From Tannerella sp. (lineage in GTDB: Bacteria; Bacteroidota; Bacteroidia; Bacteroidales; Tannerellaceae): 19,365 nucleotides of DNA. Made by a program: the position numbers and the translations under genes. The notes under the pieces were generated by a model that saw only the letters and a program-made list of their open reading frames with translations, was not told the DNA's origin and ran no database searches. The stretch is taken from assembly GCA_031275525.1 (NCBI GenBank), contig JAISOP010000320.1, positions 1 to 19,365 on the forward strand, read 5' to 3'. Numbering within the stretch: the first letter of the stretch is position 1; each line of letters opens with the position of its first letter. Shown here piece by piece: positions 1 to 6,967 of this stretch.

Positions 1-253
1 CGACGACCATCGTGGTCGCCCCTCGACGACCACCGTGGTCGCCTCCCGACGACCATCGGGGTCGCCCCTCGACGACCATCGTGGTCGCCCCCCGACGACC
101 ATCGTGGTCGCCCCCCGACGACCATCGTGGTCGCCTCCCGACGACCATCGTGGTCGCCCCTCGACGACCATCGTGGTCGCCCCTCGACGACCATCGCGGT
201 CGCCCCTCGACGACCATCGTGGTCGCCTCCCGACGACCATCGTGGTCGCCCTC
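1..253. repeat. 23-bp tandem hairpin array, type A (11 units)
   Basis: Eleven head-to-tail units of exactly 23 bp start at 1, 24, 47 and so on to 231. Each unit carries the inverted repeat CGACCA-TCG-TGGTCG (6-bp stem, 3-nt loop) and a pyrimidine-rich spacer of the CCCCT, CCTCC or CCCCC kind. Unit 2 changes only the loop (CCG). Units 3 and 9 each have one stem mismatch. The window opens in register with a unit, so the array probably continues to the left. It is not coding: 23 is not a multiple of three and the unit lacks stops, so all three forward frames stay open. No variable spacers exist, so it is not CRISPR. Confidence 0.95.
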
Positions 254-255
254 CC

Positions 256-370
256 TTGTACAGTGTGTACAAGCCCCGTTGTACAGTGTGTACAAGCCTC
301 CTTGTACAGCGTGTACAAGCCCCGTTGTACAGTGTGTACAACGCCCGTTGTACAGTGTGTACAAGGAGGG
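256..370. repeat. 23-bp tandem hairpin array, type B (5 units)
   Basis: Five units of exactly 23 bp start at 256, 279, 302, 325 and 348. The core is TTGTACA-GTG-TGTACAA (7-bp stem, 3-nt loop) with a six-base spacer such as GCCCCG, GCCTCC or CGCCCG. Unit 3 changes only the loop (GCG). The first type B loop centre (264) lies exactly 23 bp after the last type A loop centre (241), so type B continues the type A lattice in phase with a new stem. A decayed half-stem (GTACAA at 373-378) follows the last unit. Confidence 0.95.
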
Positions 371-404
371 GCGTACAAAGGTGCAGCCATCCGGTCACTG
401 CTAT

Positions 405-416
405 ACCGTGCACGGT
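405..416. repeat. 12-bp perfect palindrome
   Basis: ACCGTG followed by CACGGT forms a perfect 12-bp palindrome in gene-free DNA between the hairpin arrays and the lipoprotein gene. It is off the 23-bp lattice. It could be a dimeric protein site or chance. The rest of 371-545 shows only the 9-bp repeat described separately. Confidence 0.35.
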
Positions 417-464
417 CTGGTTTTGTGTCTGATCGGTTCTGCGGAGTTCGGTTCCCCCGAGGCC

Positions 465-518
465 TAAAAGACCGAAATGACCGAAAAGATATAAAAGGTC
501 TAAAGGATCAAAAGGTGG
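465..518. repeat. Degenerate 9-bp tandem repeat (6 units)
   Basis: Six consecutive nonamers begin at 465, 474, 483, 492, 501 and 510: TAAAAGACC, GAAATGACC, GAAAAGATA, TAAAAGGTC, TAAAGGATC, AAAAGGTGG. All share an A-run then G at a fixed offset. They lie just past the 3' end of the lipoprotein gene on the opposite strand. The short Lys/Asp-rich reading frame through them is a by-product of the multiple-of-three period. Confidence 0.6.
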
Positions 519-545
519 AGTTTTCATATTTGACGGTTATCTATG

Positions 546-962
546 TCACTGATTCGAATGGCTAACCGATGTAGGGCCTTTCTTATATCCGTTTATTTCT
601 GTTTCCAAGCCATACGTTCCTTGCTTTATATTCAAAAGGTCAAAACAGATTTCGTGCATCGTACCGAAAGACTCCAGAGGGGGCGGAAAACCGGAATGGT
701 TTGTGGTATATACCTTTACATAAAGAATACGATAGTCTATATATGCCTTTATGCTGTGAAATTCGGCCGGCGTCAATATGTTTTCGGTAACAATCCGGAA
801 CCTTAACGTGTCGCCGATGGATTCGGTCATGAATGACGGCTTAGCGCCTTTTTCAAGCGGTTTCAACTCCCGGAAGACGGCTTCTACCGGAATATATATC
901 GGCTCCCTGTTACACCCGGAAAGGGTGAGAGCCAAAACGAATAATATGACTGCTTTCTTCAT
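546..962 (-). CDS. Small hypothetical lipoprotein
   Basis: A 138-residue protein of unknown function. The N-terminus is a type II signal peptide: two lysines, a hydrophobic stretch and the lipobox LSGC, with the lipid-accepting cysteine at residue 17. The mature part is about 120 residues, rich in beta-prone sequence, and I recognise no catalytic motif or named family. The gene lies 9 bp downstream of the stop codon of the TamB-family gene on the same strand, so the two are probably co-transcribed. An envelope role with TamB is inference from position only. The start is the only ATG that gives a complete signal peptide, and the gene ends with TGA beside the 9-bp repeat. Confidence 0.75.
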   Translation of the reverse strand: MKKAVILFVLALTLSGCNREPIYIPVEAVFRELKPLEKGAKPSFMTESIGDTLRFRIVTENILTPAEFHSIKAYIDYRILYVKVYTTNHSGFPPPLESFGTMHEICFDLLNIKQGTYGLETEINGYKKGPTSVSHSNQ

Positions 963-971
963 CCTGTCTTT

Positions 972-3900
972 TCATTTATTGATTGACTTTGTGCGGCCGG
1001 TTTTTTCCTCTTCCCCGGCCTTTTCTTCTTTCTTCCGGAAGAGGAACAAATCATAGAGCCGCCTCATCTTCCTCCGGAAGACCACGCCGGCGCCGTATTT
1101 TGTGATCTCGCCCTCCAGCAGGTTTTCGTAGCGGCGGTTGTAGAACAGTTTGGCATAGCGGCTGCCGGCGTCGTCGAGCCGGTATTCGAGGGAGGCGTCG
1201 TTGAGGAAGGTCGCGTTCTGCCCGGGGAGGTCGCCCGTGGAGACGCGCCCGCCCAGGATGACGTTGATCCGCTCGTTGTAGAAACGTTTCGAGAAACGGA
1301 ACGCATAATCCGTCCGCCGTCCGCTGCCCGGTTCCGTCCCGTCGTAGCTGTCCATGCTGAAGTCCAGGTCGATGTCTTTCAACAAACTGCCGGTGATGTG
1401 GTTGATTTCGCTCTGCAGGAAACTGTTCAGCGCCATGCCCATGTCCAGCTTCCGCATCCCCGAGCCGTCGTCGGCCAGGTACATACCCGTGAGCAAGAGG
1501 CTGACGGCCTGTTTACTCCTCTCCTCCGGCCCCATGGCCACCAACTGGTTTTGCACCGAGGCATCGTCCAGCGCCTCGAGCGTAAACTGCAACGACAGGT
1601 TCGCCATGCGCTGTTTCACTTCGATGCCGGCGTCGAAGTTCACCATGTGAGGCGCCTGTCCGCCGGCGCCCACCGACGAACGGACACGCTCGGTCGCCTT
1701 GAGGCTCAGGTAGGGGTCAAACGGATTGCCGGTCCATTCGATGTAACTGTTTTCCTTAATCTGGAGCGTTTTGTTGGCAATCACAGGCATGTTATACCTC
1801 ACCCGTCCGCCCGAAAGCGTGTAACGCCCGGTGAGCATCAGGTCTCCCTGCGGGGTGTAGCGGAGCGAGAGGTCGCCGCCGCCTTCCAACTCCACCCGGT
1901 TGGAGGCCTCGCTGTCCAGGTCAACTTTCAGTTTCACGGACGGGTCGAGGCGGATGTTGAGCATCAGGTCCGGCCCGCCCTTGGCCGCCCATTCGCGCGG
2001 CAGGCCCGTGAAACTCCGCCGGGCACGCCGCGGGACGGTGTCCCGGAAAGAGACAAAGGACACCAGGTCGGCCATGCGGTCCTGCGCCGCCAGCGGCGAT
2101 TCCTTGAGGATGTAACTCATGTTCGTGGCGCCCAGCAGATGCACCTGGCCCCTCATCTCCGGCGCCTCGAGCGGCCCCCGGAGCGTGGCCTCGAGGCCGG
2201 CAGCGAGTTTGCCGTATACGATGCTTTCGGGCCTTTTCGGGGCATTCATCAGTTGCAGGTTATGGGCCGTGAGCTTCAGGTCGAGGTTTGCCCGCTCCGG
2301 GTTTTGGAAGTCAATCACGCCGTCGATCACGAAGGGGTTGTTCCCGGCGGCATAGACCTCGTATTTCCTGAACTCTACCCGGCTGTCGCGTATCTCCACC
2401 CTTTGGCTGTCGAGGCGTAGCTGCGTCCCGGCCGCCGCAAAAAAGGCAATCGCCGTGTCGGCCTGCACGTAGCCGTTCAGCAGCGGTTCCCTGACCGTGC
2501 CCGTCACCCTCATGGATCCCCCCACCCTGCCGCTCCACTGCGTGAGGTTCTCCATGAACGGGTCCAGCATGGCCAGCGGCAGCCGCTTCACCTCCAGCCT
2601 CCCGTCCATACGTCCGCCCTCCAGGGGGAAGAAGGAGGCGGTGAAGGCGGCAAATTCCGCATCGTCGCGGACCCAATGCAGGTCCATCCGGCGCTCATCC
2701 TCCCGGACGGGCAGATAGACGCCGTTCATCCGCAGGTTACCCACCCGGCCGTCCCGGTAAACCAGGTCCTCGACGCTCCCGTCCGCAGCCACCAGGTAGG
2801 TATGGTCCACGGGCACATAACGCAGCGACAAATCCGCCCGTCCCCGCACCGGCAACGCCTGTCCGAATCCTTTCGACGCCAGGCCCAGGTCAATCCCGCT
2901 GATTTCAAGCATCCACTCTTTCATTTTTGCCTCCTCTCCCTCCTCCTCCAGCGAATGGAGCCACAGGTAAGCGTCCCTGGCCCCGTCCAGGCGGAGGTTG
3001 GCGGACATATCCCCGGCGTTTTTGAACAGCACATAGTTGCCGGGATTCACAGAGAAAGGCAAAAAGGCAATCACCACGTCCGGCTGTAGATTGAAAAGCC
3101 AGCCCTCCGGATGTTTCGCAGCCTGAAGCCCCAGTTGCCAGCCGGTCACGCCGCGTCCATCCCGGTAATACACCTCCAGCGCCGCCGCCTCGTCCTGCAA
3201 CCGCCCGTTCCATCCGGCGGTGAAAGGCTCCTGGTTCCGGAACTTGTGCTTGATCACCTCGCCCGTGTGATGGATGCCCGCCGCGTCCTGCCACACGTTC
3301 ATCCGCAGCGTGTCGATCTTCGTCGTATCCTGAAGTAAGGAAAACAGCCGGGCGCTCATTTGCAGTCCATTTTCGGGCGAAGTGGAGGCGTCGAGCGCGA
3401 AACGGTCGAAAAAGAGGTTGTTCTCCTGCAAATAGGGATACGCCGGGTTGTCCTGCCCGGCGGTTACGCGCAGGGAGACGTCGGGCAACAGCGGCCGGAG
3501 CGCCTCCAGCCGGACGGCGGAGTCCTGTTTGATCTGCTGCATGAAATAAGCGGAGGCGTCGGCCAGCTTGCGGACGGTCGTCTCCAAGTCCGCATTCCCG
3601 GTGAGCGTGATTCCCAGGTCGCCGGCATGAAAGGAACATCGCACGGTATCTTCGTCGCCGGTGGCATGAAGGGTCAGCACCTTCGGGCTTACCTGTTGCC
3701 TCTCCAGCGTCATCTCCCAGTTTCCCAGGGTCAGATCCAGCCGGTGGCGTTTGCCCCAGTCGGTCTCTATTTCCGAGAACAACTGGAAGGAATGGGCCAG
3801 GGGCATATCCGTCCATTTCAGGCCGTAGAGGTCCAGCGAGTCGATCCCGGCAATCAGCCTGGCCGTCGTGTTTTCCCTGCGCAGCGTTCCGTCCAGCGCG

Positions 3901-5615
3901 ACGGTTCCCCGGGCATAAGGATAGAGGCTGAGGAGCGAGGCTTGCAGGCGATGCGCCTTCAATAGCCCATCGAGCGAGAGGCCGTAGAACGTGGCGCCGG
4001 GGGTTTGCAACTCCGTCAGCGTGGCGTGGAGTTGCATCCGGGTGGAGTCGTGAAACGGGTCTATTCCTTTCCCCCGGGCGCGGAGCGAAGCCGTAAGCAG
4101 GGTAATGGAATCCTGCGGCATGAAGCAGACCGGCGCCAGGCTGTCCACCTCGAGGATTGCTTCATACTCCTCCCGTACGGTGTGGTAGTGTCCGGAAAGG
4201 CGTACCCTGCCCTGCCCGGCGAGCAGCATCGCCAGCCGGCAGTCGCCGCCCGCCAGCGCCGCTTCCAGGTTCAGTTGCAAGTCTTGGGGAATACGGAAAC
4301 GCCCGCCGCCCACCGGCAACGGCGTTTCCTGCAACAGCCCGGACGTCCCGGTATGCGCCCTCAGATGCAACTCGCCCGAAGGCGCCGCCCCGCCGGTTAC
4401 ATTCCGGAACACGCCCTCGGCCGCTACCCGGAACACGCCCGGCAGCTCGCCCTCCAAATGCCGGAGGTGCATCCGTCCCGGGTGGCCCTCCAGCAGGGCG
4501 GAAACGCTCAGGAGCGTATCCGGGTAATAGCGTTCGAGGTCAGGAGCGTACCCGCCCAGGGCGGTCAGCACGTCGCGCCGGTCGAGCGAGGCTTCCACCT
4601 GCGACCGGAACGTGCCCTGCCTTTCCGCCGGCGTCAACCAGGGGAGTTCCACCTGCGCAGAAACGGTTGAATAGGGCGTTTGCAGCAACCAGCGGGGGAT
4701 GGACAACCGGGTCGAATCGGCATGAACCGTTCCTTCCATACGCAGCGAGAGTCCCGACTGTTCGGCGGCAGAGAACGACCGGAGCAGGGCGTGCATCTCC
4801 CCTCCTTGTAGAAAGAGGGAATCCAGGCGGATATGCAGGTCCGAAAGCGCGATGTGCGAAGGGTCGAGGCCCTTCCGGACGGAGGGGCGGGGGCCGGCGT
4901 CGTAGCCGGCGGAGGCGCCGGCGAGCAGGACCTGCGCGGCGGAATAGCGTTCCGCGCCCAGGTCGATGAGGCCGTCCGTCAGGGTGATGTTTTCAAAAGT
5001 GGTAGCAACTTCGAGGGAATCGGACGGTATCTGCAACGCGACGGACGTGTGTTGCAGGCGGATGTTGTCCAGGTACAGTTTCCAGCGGACAGGCGGTTCG
5101 GTCGTGTCCGGCGGAGCAATGGAATCAATACGGATCGTCACCAGGGCGTCGGAAAGCAGCCATTCGGCCACCCGGATGTCTTCACGAATCAGGTGAATCC
5201 GGTCGCCCGAGGTGGCCAGCGAGCCAATAACGCCTGCTACTTCAAGGCCCTCCGTCCAGGCACGGGTGTTCACCCGCGCCTCCTCCAGCAGCAAGGTGTC
5301 TATCGCCACTTCCCCGTCCAGCAGGGGCAACGGACGTACGTTCACCACCGCATGAGCGACGTAAAGCAACGTATCCTGTTCCGCCCCGGTCATACAGACC
5401 TCCCGCATCGTCAGGTTCAACGGGAACGACAGCCGTACCTCGCCCGCCTCTACACGCATCCCCGTAGCGGAGGACACGGCCTGCAACGCCTTGCTGACGA
5501 CGATACGCTGCACCGGCGGGAAATAGAACAGTACGCCCGAAAGCAATACCGCAAGCATGACCCCCAAACCACTCCATCCGGCTATCTTTAATCCTTTCTT
5601 CACGCACCTGTTCAT
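972..5615 (-). CDS. tamB: TamB-family translocation/assembly module protein (DUF490)
   Basis: A 1547-residue AsmA/TamB-like protein. Residues about 14-32 form one N-terminal membrane anchor (WSGLGVMLAVLLSGVLFYF). The rest is a very long periplasmic beta-rich region typical of bridge-like lipid-transport proteins, with a C-terminal TamB/DUF490 domain in roughly the last 450 residues, ending in a short Lys/Glu-rich tail. Length matches Bacteroidota members, which are longer than the proteobacterial ones. Known relatives act at the envelope in outer-membrane biogenesis, either with a TamA/BamA-type barrel or in phospholipid transport. No barrel partner is adjacent here. The family call is secure; the cargo is not known. 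A TAnnTTTG promoter box lies about 20 bp upstream, and a small lipoprotein gene follows 9 bp downstream. Confidence 0.92.
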   Translation of the reverse strand: MNRCVKKGLKIAGWSGLGVMLAVLLSGVLFYFPPVQRIVVSKALQAVSSATGMRVEAGEVRLSFPLNLTMREVCMTGAEQDTLLYVAHAVVNVRPLPLLDGEVAIDTLLLEEARVNTRAWTEGLEVAGVIGSLATSGDRIHLIREDIRVAEWLLSDALVTIRIDSIAPPDTTEPPVRWKLYLDNIRLQHTSVALQIPSDSLEVATTFENITLTDGLIDLGAERYSAAQVLLAGASAGYDAGPRPSVRKGLDPSHIALSDLHIRLDSLFLQGGEMHALLRSFSAAEQSGLSLRMEGTVHADSTRLSIPRWLLQTPYSTVSAQVELPWLTPAERQGTFRSQVEASLDRRDVLTALGGYAPDLERYYPDTLLSVSALLEGHPGRMHLRHLEGELPGVFRVAAEGVFRNVTGGAAPSGELHLRAHTGTSGLLQETPLPVGGGRFRIPQDLQLNLEAALAGGDCRLAMLLAGQGRVRLSGHYHTVREEYEAILEVDSLAPVCFMPQDSITLLTASLRARGKGIDPFHDSTRMQLHATLTELQTPGATFYGLSLDGLLKAHRLQASLLSLYPYARGTVALDGTLRRENTTARLIAGIDSLDLYGLKWTDMPLAHSFQLFSEIETDWGKRHRLDLTLGNWEMTLERQQVSPKVLTLHATGDEDTVRCSFHAGDLGITLTGNADLETTVRKLADASAYFMQQIKQDSAVRLEALRPLLPDVSLRVTAGQDNPAYPYLQENNLFFDRFALDASTSPENGLQMSARLFSLLQDTTKIDTLRMNVWQDAAGIHHTGEVIKHKFRNQEPFTAGWNGRLQDEAAALEVYYRDGRGVTGWQLGLQAAKHPEGWLFNLQPDVVIAFLPFSVNPGNYVLFKNAGDMSANLRLDGARDAYLWLHSLEEEGEEAKMKEWMLEISGIDLGLASKGFGQALPVRGRADLSLRYVPVDHTYLVAADGSVEDLVYRDGRVGNLRMNGVYLPVREDERRMDLHWVRDDAEFAAFTASFFPLEGGRMDGRLEVKRLPLAMLDPFMENLTQWSGRVGGSMRVTGTVREPLLNGYVQADTAIAFFAAAGTQLRLDSQRVEIRDSRVEFRKYEVYAAGNNPFVIDGVIDFQNPERANLDLKLTAHNLQLMNAPKRPESIVYGKLAAGLEATLRGPLEAPEMRGQVHLLGATNMSYILKESPLAAQDRMADLVSFVSFRDTVPRRARRSFTGLPREWAAKGGPDLMLNIRLDPSVKLKVDLDSEASNRVELEGGGDLSLRYTPQGDLMLTGRYTLSGGRVRYNMPVIANKTLQIKENSYIEWTGNPFDPYLSLKATERVRSSVGAGGQAPHMVNFDAGIEVKQRMANLSLQFTLEALDDASVQNQLVAMGPEERSKQAVSLLLTGMYLADDGSGMRKLDMGMALNSFLQSEINHITGSLLKDIDLDFSMDSYDGTEPGSGRRTDYAFRFSKRFYNERINVILGGRVSTGDLPGQNATFLNDASLEYRLDDAGSRYAKLFYNRRYENLLEGEITKYGAGVVFRRKMRRLYDLFLFRKKEEKAGEEEKTGRTKSINK

Positions 5616-5636
5616 AGCGCATCATTTTCACAATGA

Positions 5637-5644
5637 CAAAGATA
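5637..5644 (-). promoter_or_regulatory. Probable promoter -7 box of the tamB operon
   Basis: On the minus strand this reads TATCTTTG, an exact match to the Bacteroidota -7 consensus TAnnTTTG, 21 bp from the tamB ATG (5613-5615). That implies a very short leader. No convincing -33 TTTG lies at the usual 19-21 bp distance. Confidence 0.5.
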
Positions 5645-5691
5645 CGAAATTAAACCTTGGCGGAAGAGGTGCATGACGGATTCACCCTCCG

Positions 5692-5713
5692 AGAGGCTGT
5701 CTCAAAAGCCTCT
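5692..5713. repeat. Stem-loop of the GAGGCTGTCTCAAAA family
   Basis: AGAGGCT (5692-5698) pairs with AGCCTCT (5707-5713) around an 8-nt loop. The core GAGGCTGTCTCAAAA recurs in the stem-loop at 16025-16057, so this is a dispersed element. It lies between the tamB promoter and the 3' end of the START-like gene. No T-run follows on either strand, so terminator function is weakly supported. Confidence 0.45.
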
Positions 5714-5726
5714 TATTGGAAAATGA

Positions 5727-5745
5727 GGGCGTATGCGATACGCCC
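5727..5745. repeat. Solitary 19-nt hairpin with 3-nt loop
   Basis: GGGCGTAT (5727-5734) and ATACGCCC (5738-5745) form an 8-bp perfect stem with loop GCG, followed by CCTAC. The geometry (3-nt loop, C-rich flank containing CGCCCCT) resembles one unit of the 23-bp arrays at the left end, but it is single-copy here. Confidence 0.5.
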
Positions 5746-5779
5746 CTACGAGCACGATCCCTCTCCACAAGGAGAATTG

Positions 5780-5824
5780 AGAATGGAGAATTGAGAACGC
5801 CTACAATTCTCAATTCTCCATTCT
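5780..5824. repeat. 18-bp perfect inverted repeat
   Basis: Arm 5780-5797 is the exact reverse complement of 5807-5824, with a 9-nt loop. The arms are built from GAGAATTGAGAATGGAGAATT-like purine-rich tracts. It lies 3' of the START-like gene, read on the minus strand, and could act as its terminator or be an intergenic repeat. Nothing else is recognisable in 5825-5922. Confidence 0.75.
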
Positions 5825-5922
5825 TATCATCCTCCCGTCCTTGACGCGAGATACCCCGAAAAACAAGCCTTGTTGTTGAGTGATTGCGGGGTCCGCAAAG
5901 ACCGACACCACGCCAAGAGACC

Positions 5923-6309
5923 CTAAATCCCCAGCGACCGCTTCAATTCATCTACCTGGGAATCCCACAGGGTGATGGCATCGGCCTTTTCGTCCGGTTC
6001 GGCAAAATCGGTAATTTCGAGAGACGTAGCTCCGGTTAATTCAAAGTTGTGAATCCTAAATTCAAAATAAAAGGGTCTGTCTTCATCGTTCAGCCAGCGG
6101 TAACGCACGGCTGTTTCCGGTCTAATAAAAACAATCTCAGCCTCTTCGACCGTCTTATTCCAGGTAAAGGTACATGTATCCCTGCCGATATTGACCTCAT
6201 CGGCAAACCAGGCAGATAACCCCATCGGCGTCGTCAAATGATTCCACAAACTGTGGTTGGACACCTTGTCAAAAACGTATTCGATATGAAATTTCTCTTT
6301 TCTCTTCAT
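5923..6309 (-). CDS. START-like domain protein (SRPBCC superfamily)
   Basis: A 128-residue single-domain protein beginning MKRKEKFHIEYVF and ending LKRSLGI, matching the conserved small START-like proteins of Bacteroidota. Recognisable family features are the N-terminal beta strand, LWNHLTTPMGLSAWFADEV near residues 21-39, TFTWNK, the RYRWLNDED turn and the ITDFAEPDEK segment near the C-terminus. The fold usually makes a hydrophobic ligand cavity; the ligand is unknown. The reading frame stays open upstream, but the ATG at 6307-6309 gives the family length, and the upstream extension runs through an 11-base A/T homopolymer and the promoter region. It is transcribed divergently from rimP. Confidence 0.88.
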   Translation of the reverse strand: MKRKEKFHIEYVFDKVSNHSLWNHLTTPMGLSAWFADEVNIGRDTCTFTWNKTVEEAEIVFIRPETAVRYRWLNDEDRPFYFEFRIHNFELTGATSLEITDFAEPDEKADAITLWDSQVDELKRSLGI

Positions 6310-6338
6310 TCCAGTGTTGGCAATTGAGTTTTCGCGGA

Positions 6339-6368
6339 GCAAGGTACAAAAAAAAAAACGAAAAGCAA
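6339..6368 (-). promoter_or_regulatory. Possible promoter of the START-like gene
   Basis: On the minus strand, TTGC (6365-6368) and TACCTTGC (6339-6346) stand 18 bp apart, close to the Bacteroidota -33 TTTG and -7 TAnnTTTG arrangement with one weak position in the -7 box. The spacer contains an 11-base T-run (6348-6358). The box is about 30 bp from the chosen ATG. Confidence 0.4.
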
Positions 6369-6410
6369 CGAGGGAAATCATTTTTTCCCCCCGGACACGT
6401 ATTTTTTTCG

Positions 6411-6418
6411 TACATTTG
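6411..6418 (+). promoter_or_regulatory. Probable -7 box of the rimP-nusA-infB operon
   Basis: TACATTTG matches TAnnTTTG exactly and is followed by CG. It implies a leader of roughly 65 nt before rimP. A clear -33 TTTG is lacking; only a T-run at 6381-6386 lies upstream. Confidence 0.5.
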
Positions 6419-6463
6419 CGACCGATAACAAAAACGAGGGGAGATAGAAAGAGGAGATGAAGA

Positions 6464-6490
6464 GGGGATGAGCAGTCCCCCTTCTTTTTA
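6464..6490 (+). promoter_or_regulatory. Leader hairpin with T-rich tail before rimP
   Basis: GGGGA (6464-6468) pairs with TCCCC (6476-6480) around a 7-nt loop and is followed by CTTCTTTTTA, which runs into the rimP start codon. It has the form of a small intrinsic terminator or attenuator placed directly against the initiation region. Function is inferred from shape only. Confidence 0.35.
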
Positions 6491-6963
6491 TGGATATGAT
6501 TGAAAAAGATATAATTGTACACTTGGCTGAAGCGCATTTGGCAACGTCGGAATGTTACCTTGTCGAGGTTTCGGTGACGCCGGACAACCGGATCGTGGTG
6601 GAAATAGACCATGACACGGCTGTCGGTATTGACGACTGCGCGGCGTTGAGCCGCTACATCGAAAAGCAACTGGACCGGGATGCGGAAGACTTCGACCTTG
6701 AAGTCGGTTCAACCGGTATTTCCACACCGTTTAAAATCGTTCGCCAGTACGTAAAAAACAGAGGCAATGAGGTAGAAATGCAACTCTTGAACGGGGAAAA
6801 ACTGACCGGCACGCTCCAGGCAGCGGATGAACAGGGCGTGACCCTCGCCCTCGTAAGAGAAGTCAAGCCCGAAGGCGCCAAACGGAAAGTAAAAGTCCTG
6901 GAAGAGCGCAGGTATGCATACAGTGAAATAAGATATACAAGAAATACAGTAAGATTCAAATAA
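6490..6963 (+). CDS. rimP: Ribosome maturation factor RimP
   Basis: About 157 residues. RimP binds the 30S subunit during late assembly. The N-terminal domain contains YLVEVSVTPDNRIVVEIDHD and the SRYIEKQLDRD helix. The DFDLEVGSTGISTPFK segment carries the family's conserved LEVGSPG-like motif, followed by the small C-terminal SH3-like domain (VKNRGNEVEMQLLNGEKLTGTLQ). ATGs occur at 6490 and 6496 in the same frame; family members usually begin MIEK, so 6496 may be the true start. The gene is first in the operon, and its stop is 4 bp before the nusA ATG. The rimP-nusA-infB order is widely conserved in bacteria. Confidence 0.93.
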   Translation: MDMIEKDIIVHLAEAHLATSECYLVEVSVTPDNRIVVEIDHDTAVGIDDCAALSRYIEKQLDRDAEDFDLEVGSTGISTPFKIVRQYVKNRGNEVEMQLLNGEKLTGTLQAADEQGVTLALVREVKPEGAKRKVKVLEERRYAYSEIRYTRNTVRFK

Positions 6964-6967
6964 AGTT

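Noticed and set aside
1..370. CRISPR array
   Set aside because: Units are contiguous at 23 bp with no unique spacers, and no cas gene is nearby.
12..565. Three overlapping plus-strand reading frames of 101-176 codons over the left-end repeats
   Set aside because: They translate the 23-bp repeat in all three frames; the unit lacks stops and 23 is not divisible by three, so open frames are expected without coding.
1398..2420. 340-codon plus-strand frame opposite tamB
   Set aside because: Antisense shadow of the TamB domain; no recognisable protein features.
6310..6669. N-terminal extension of the START-like protein to 248 residues
   Set aside because: It would run through the divergent promoter, a homopolymer tract and the start of rimP; the family length fits the ATG at 6309.
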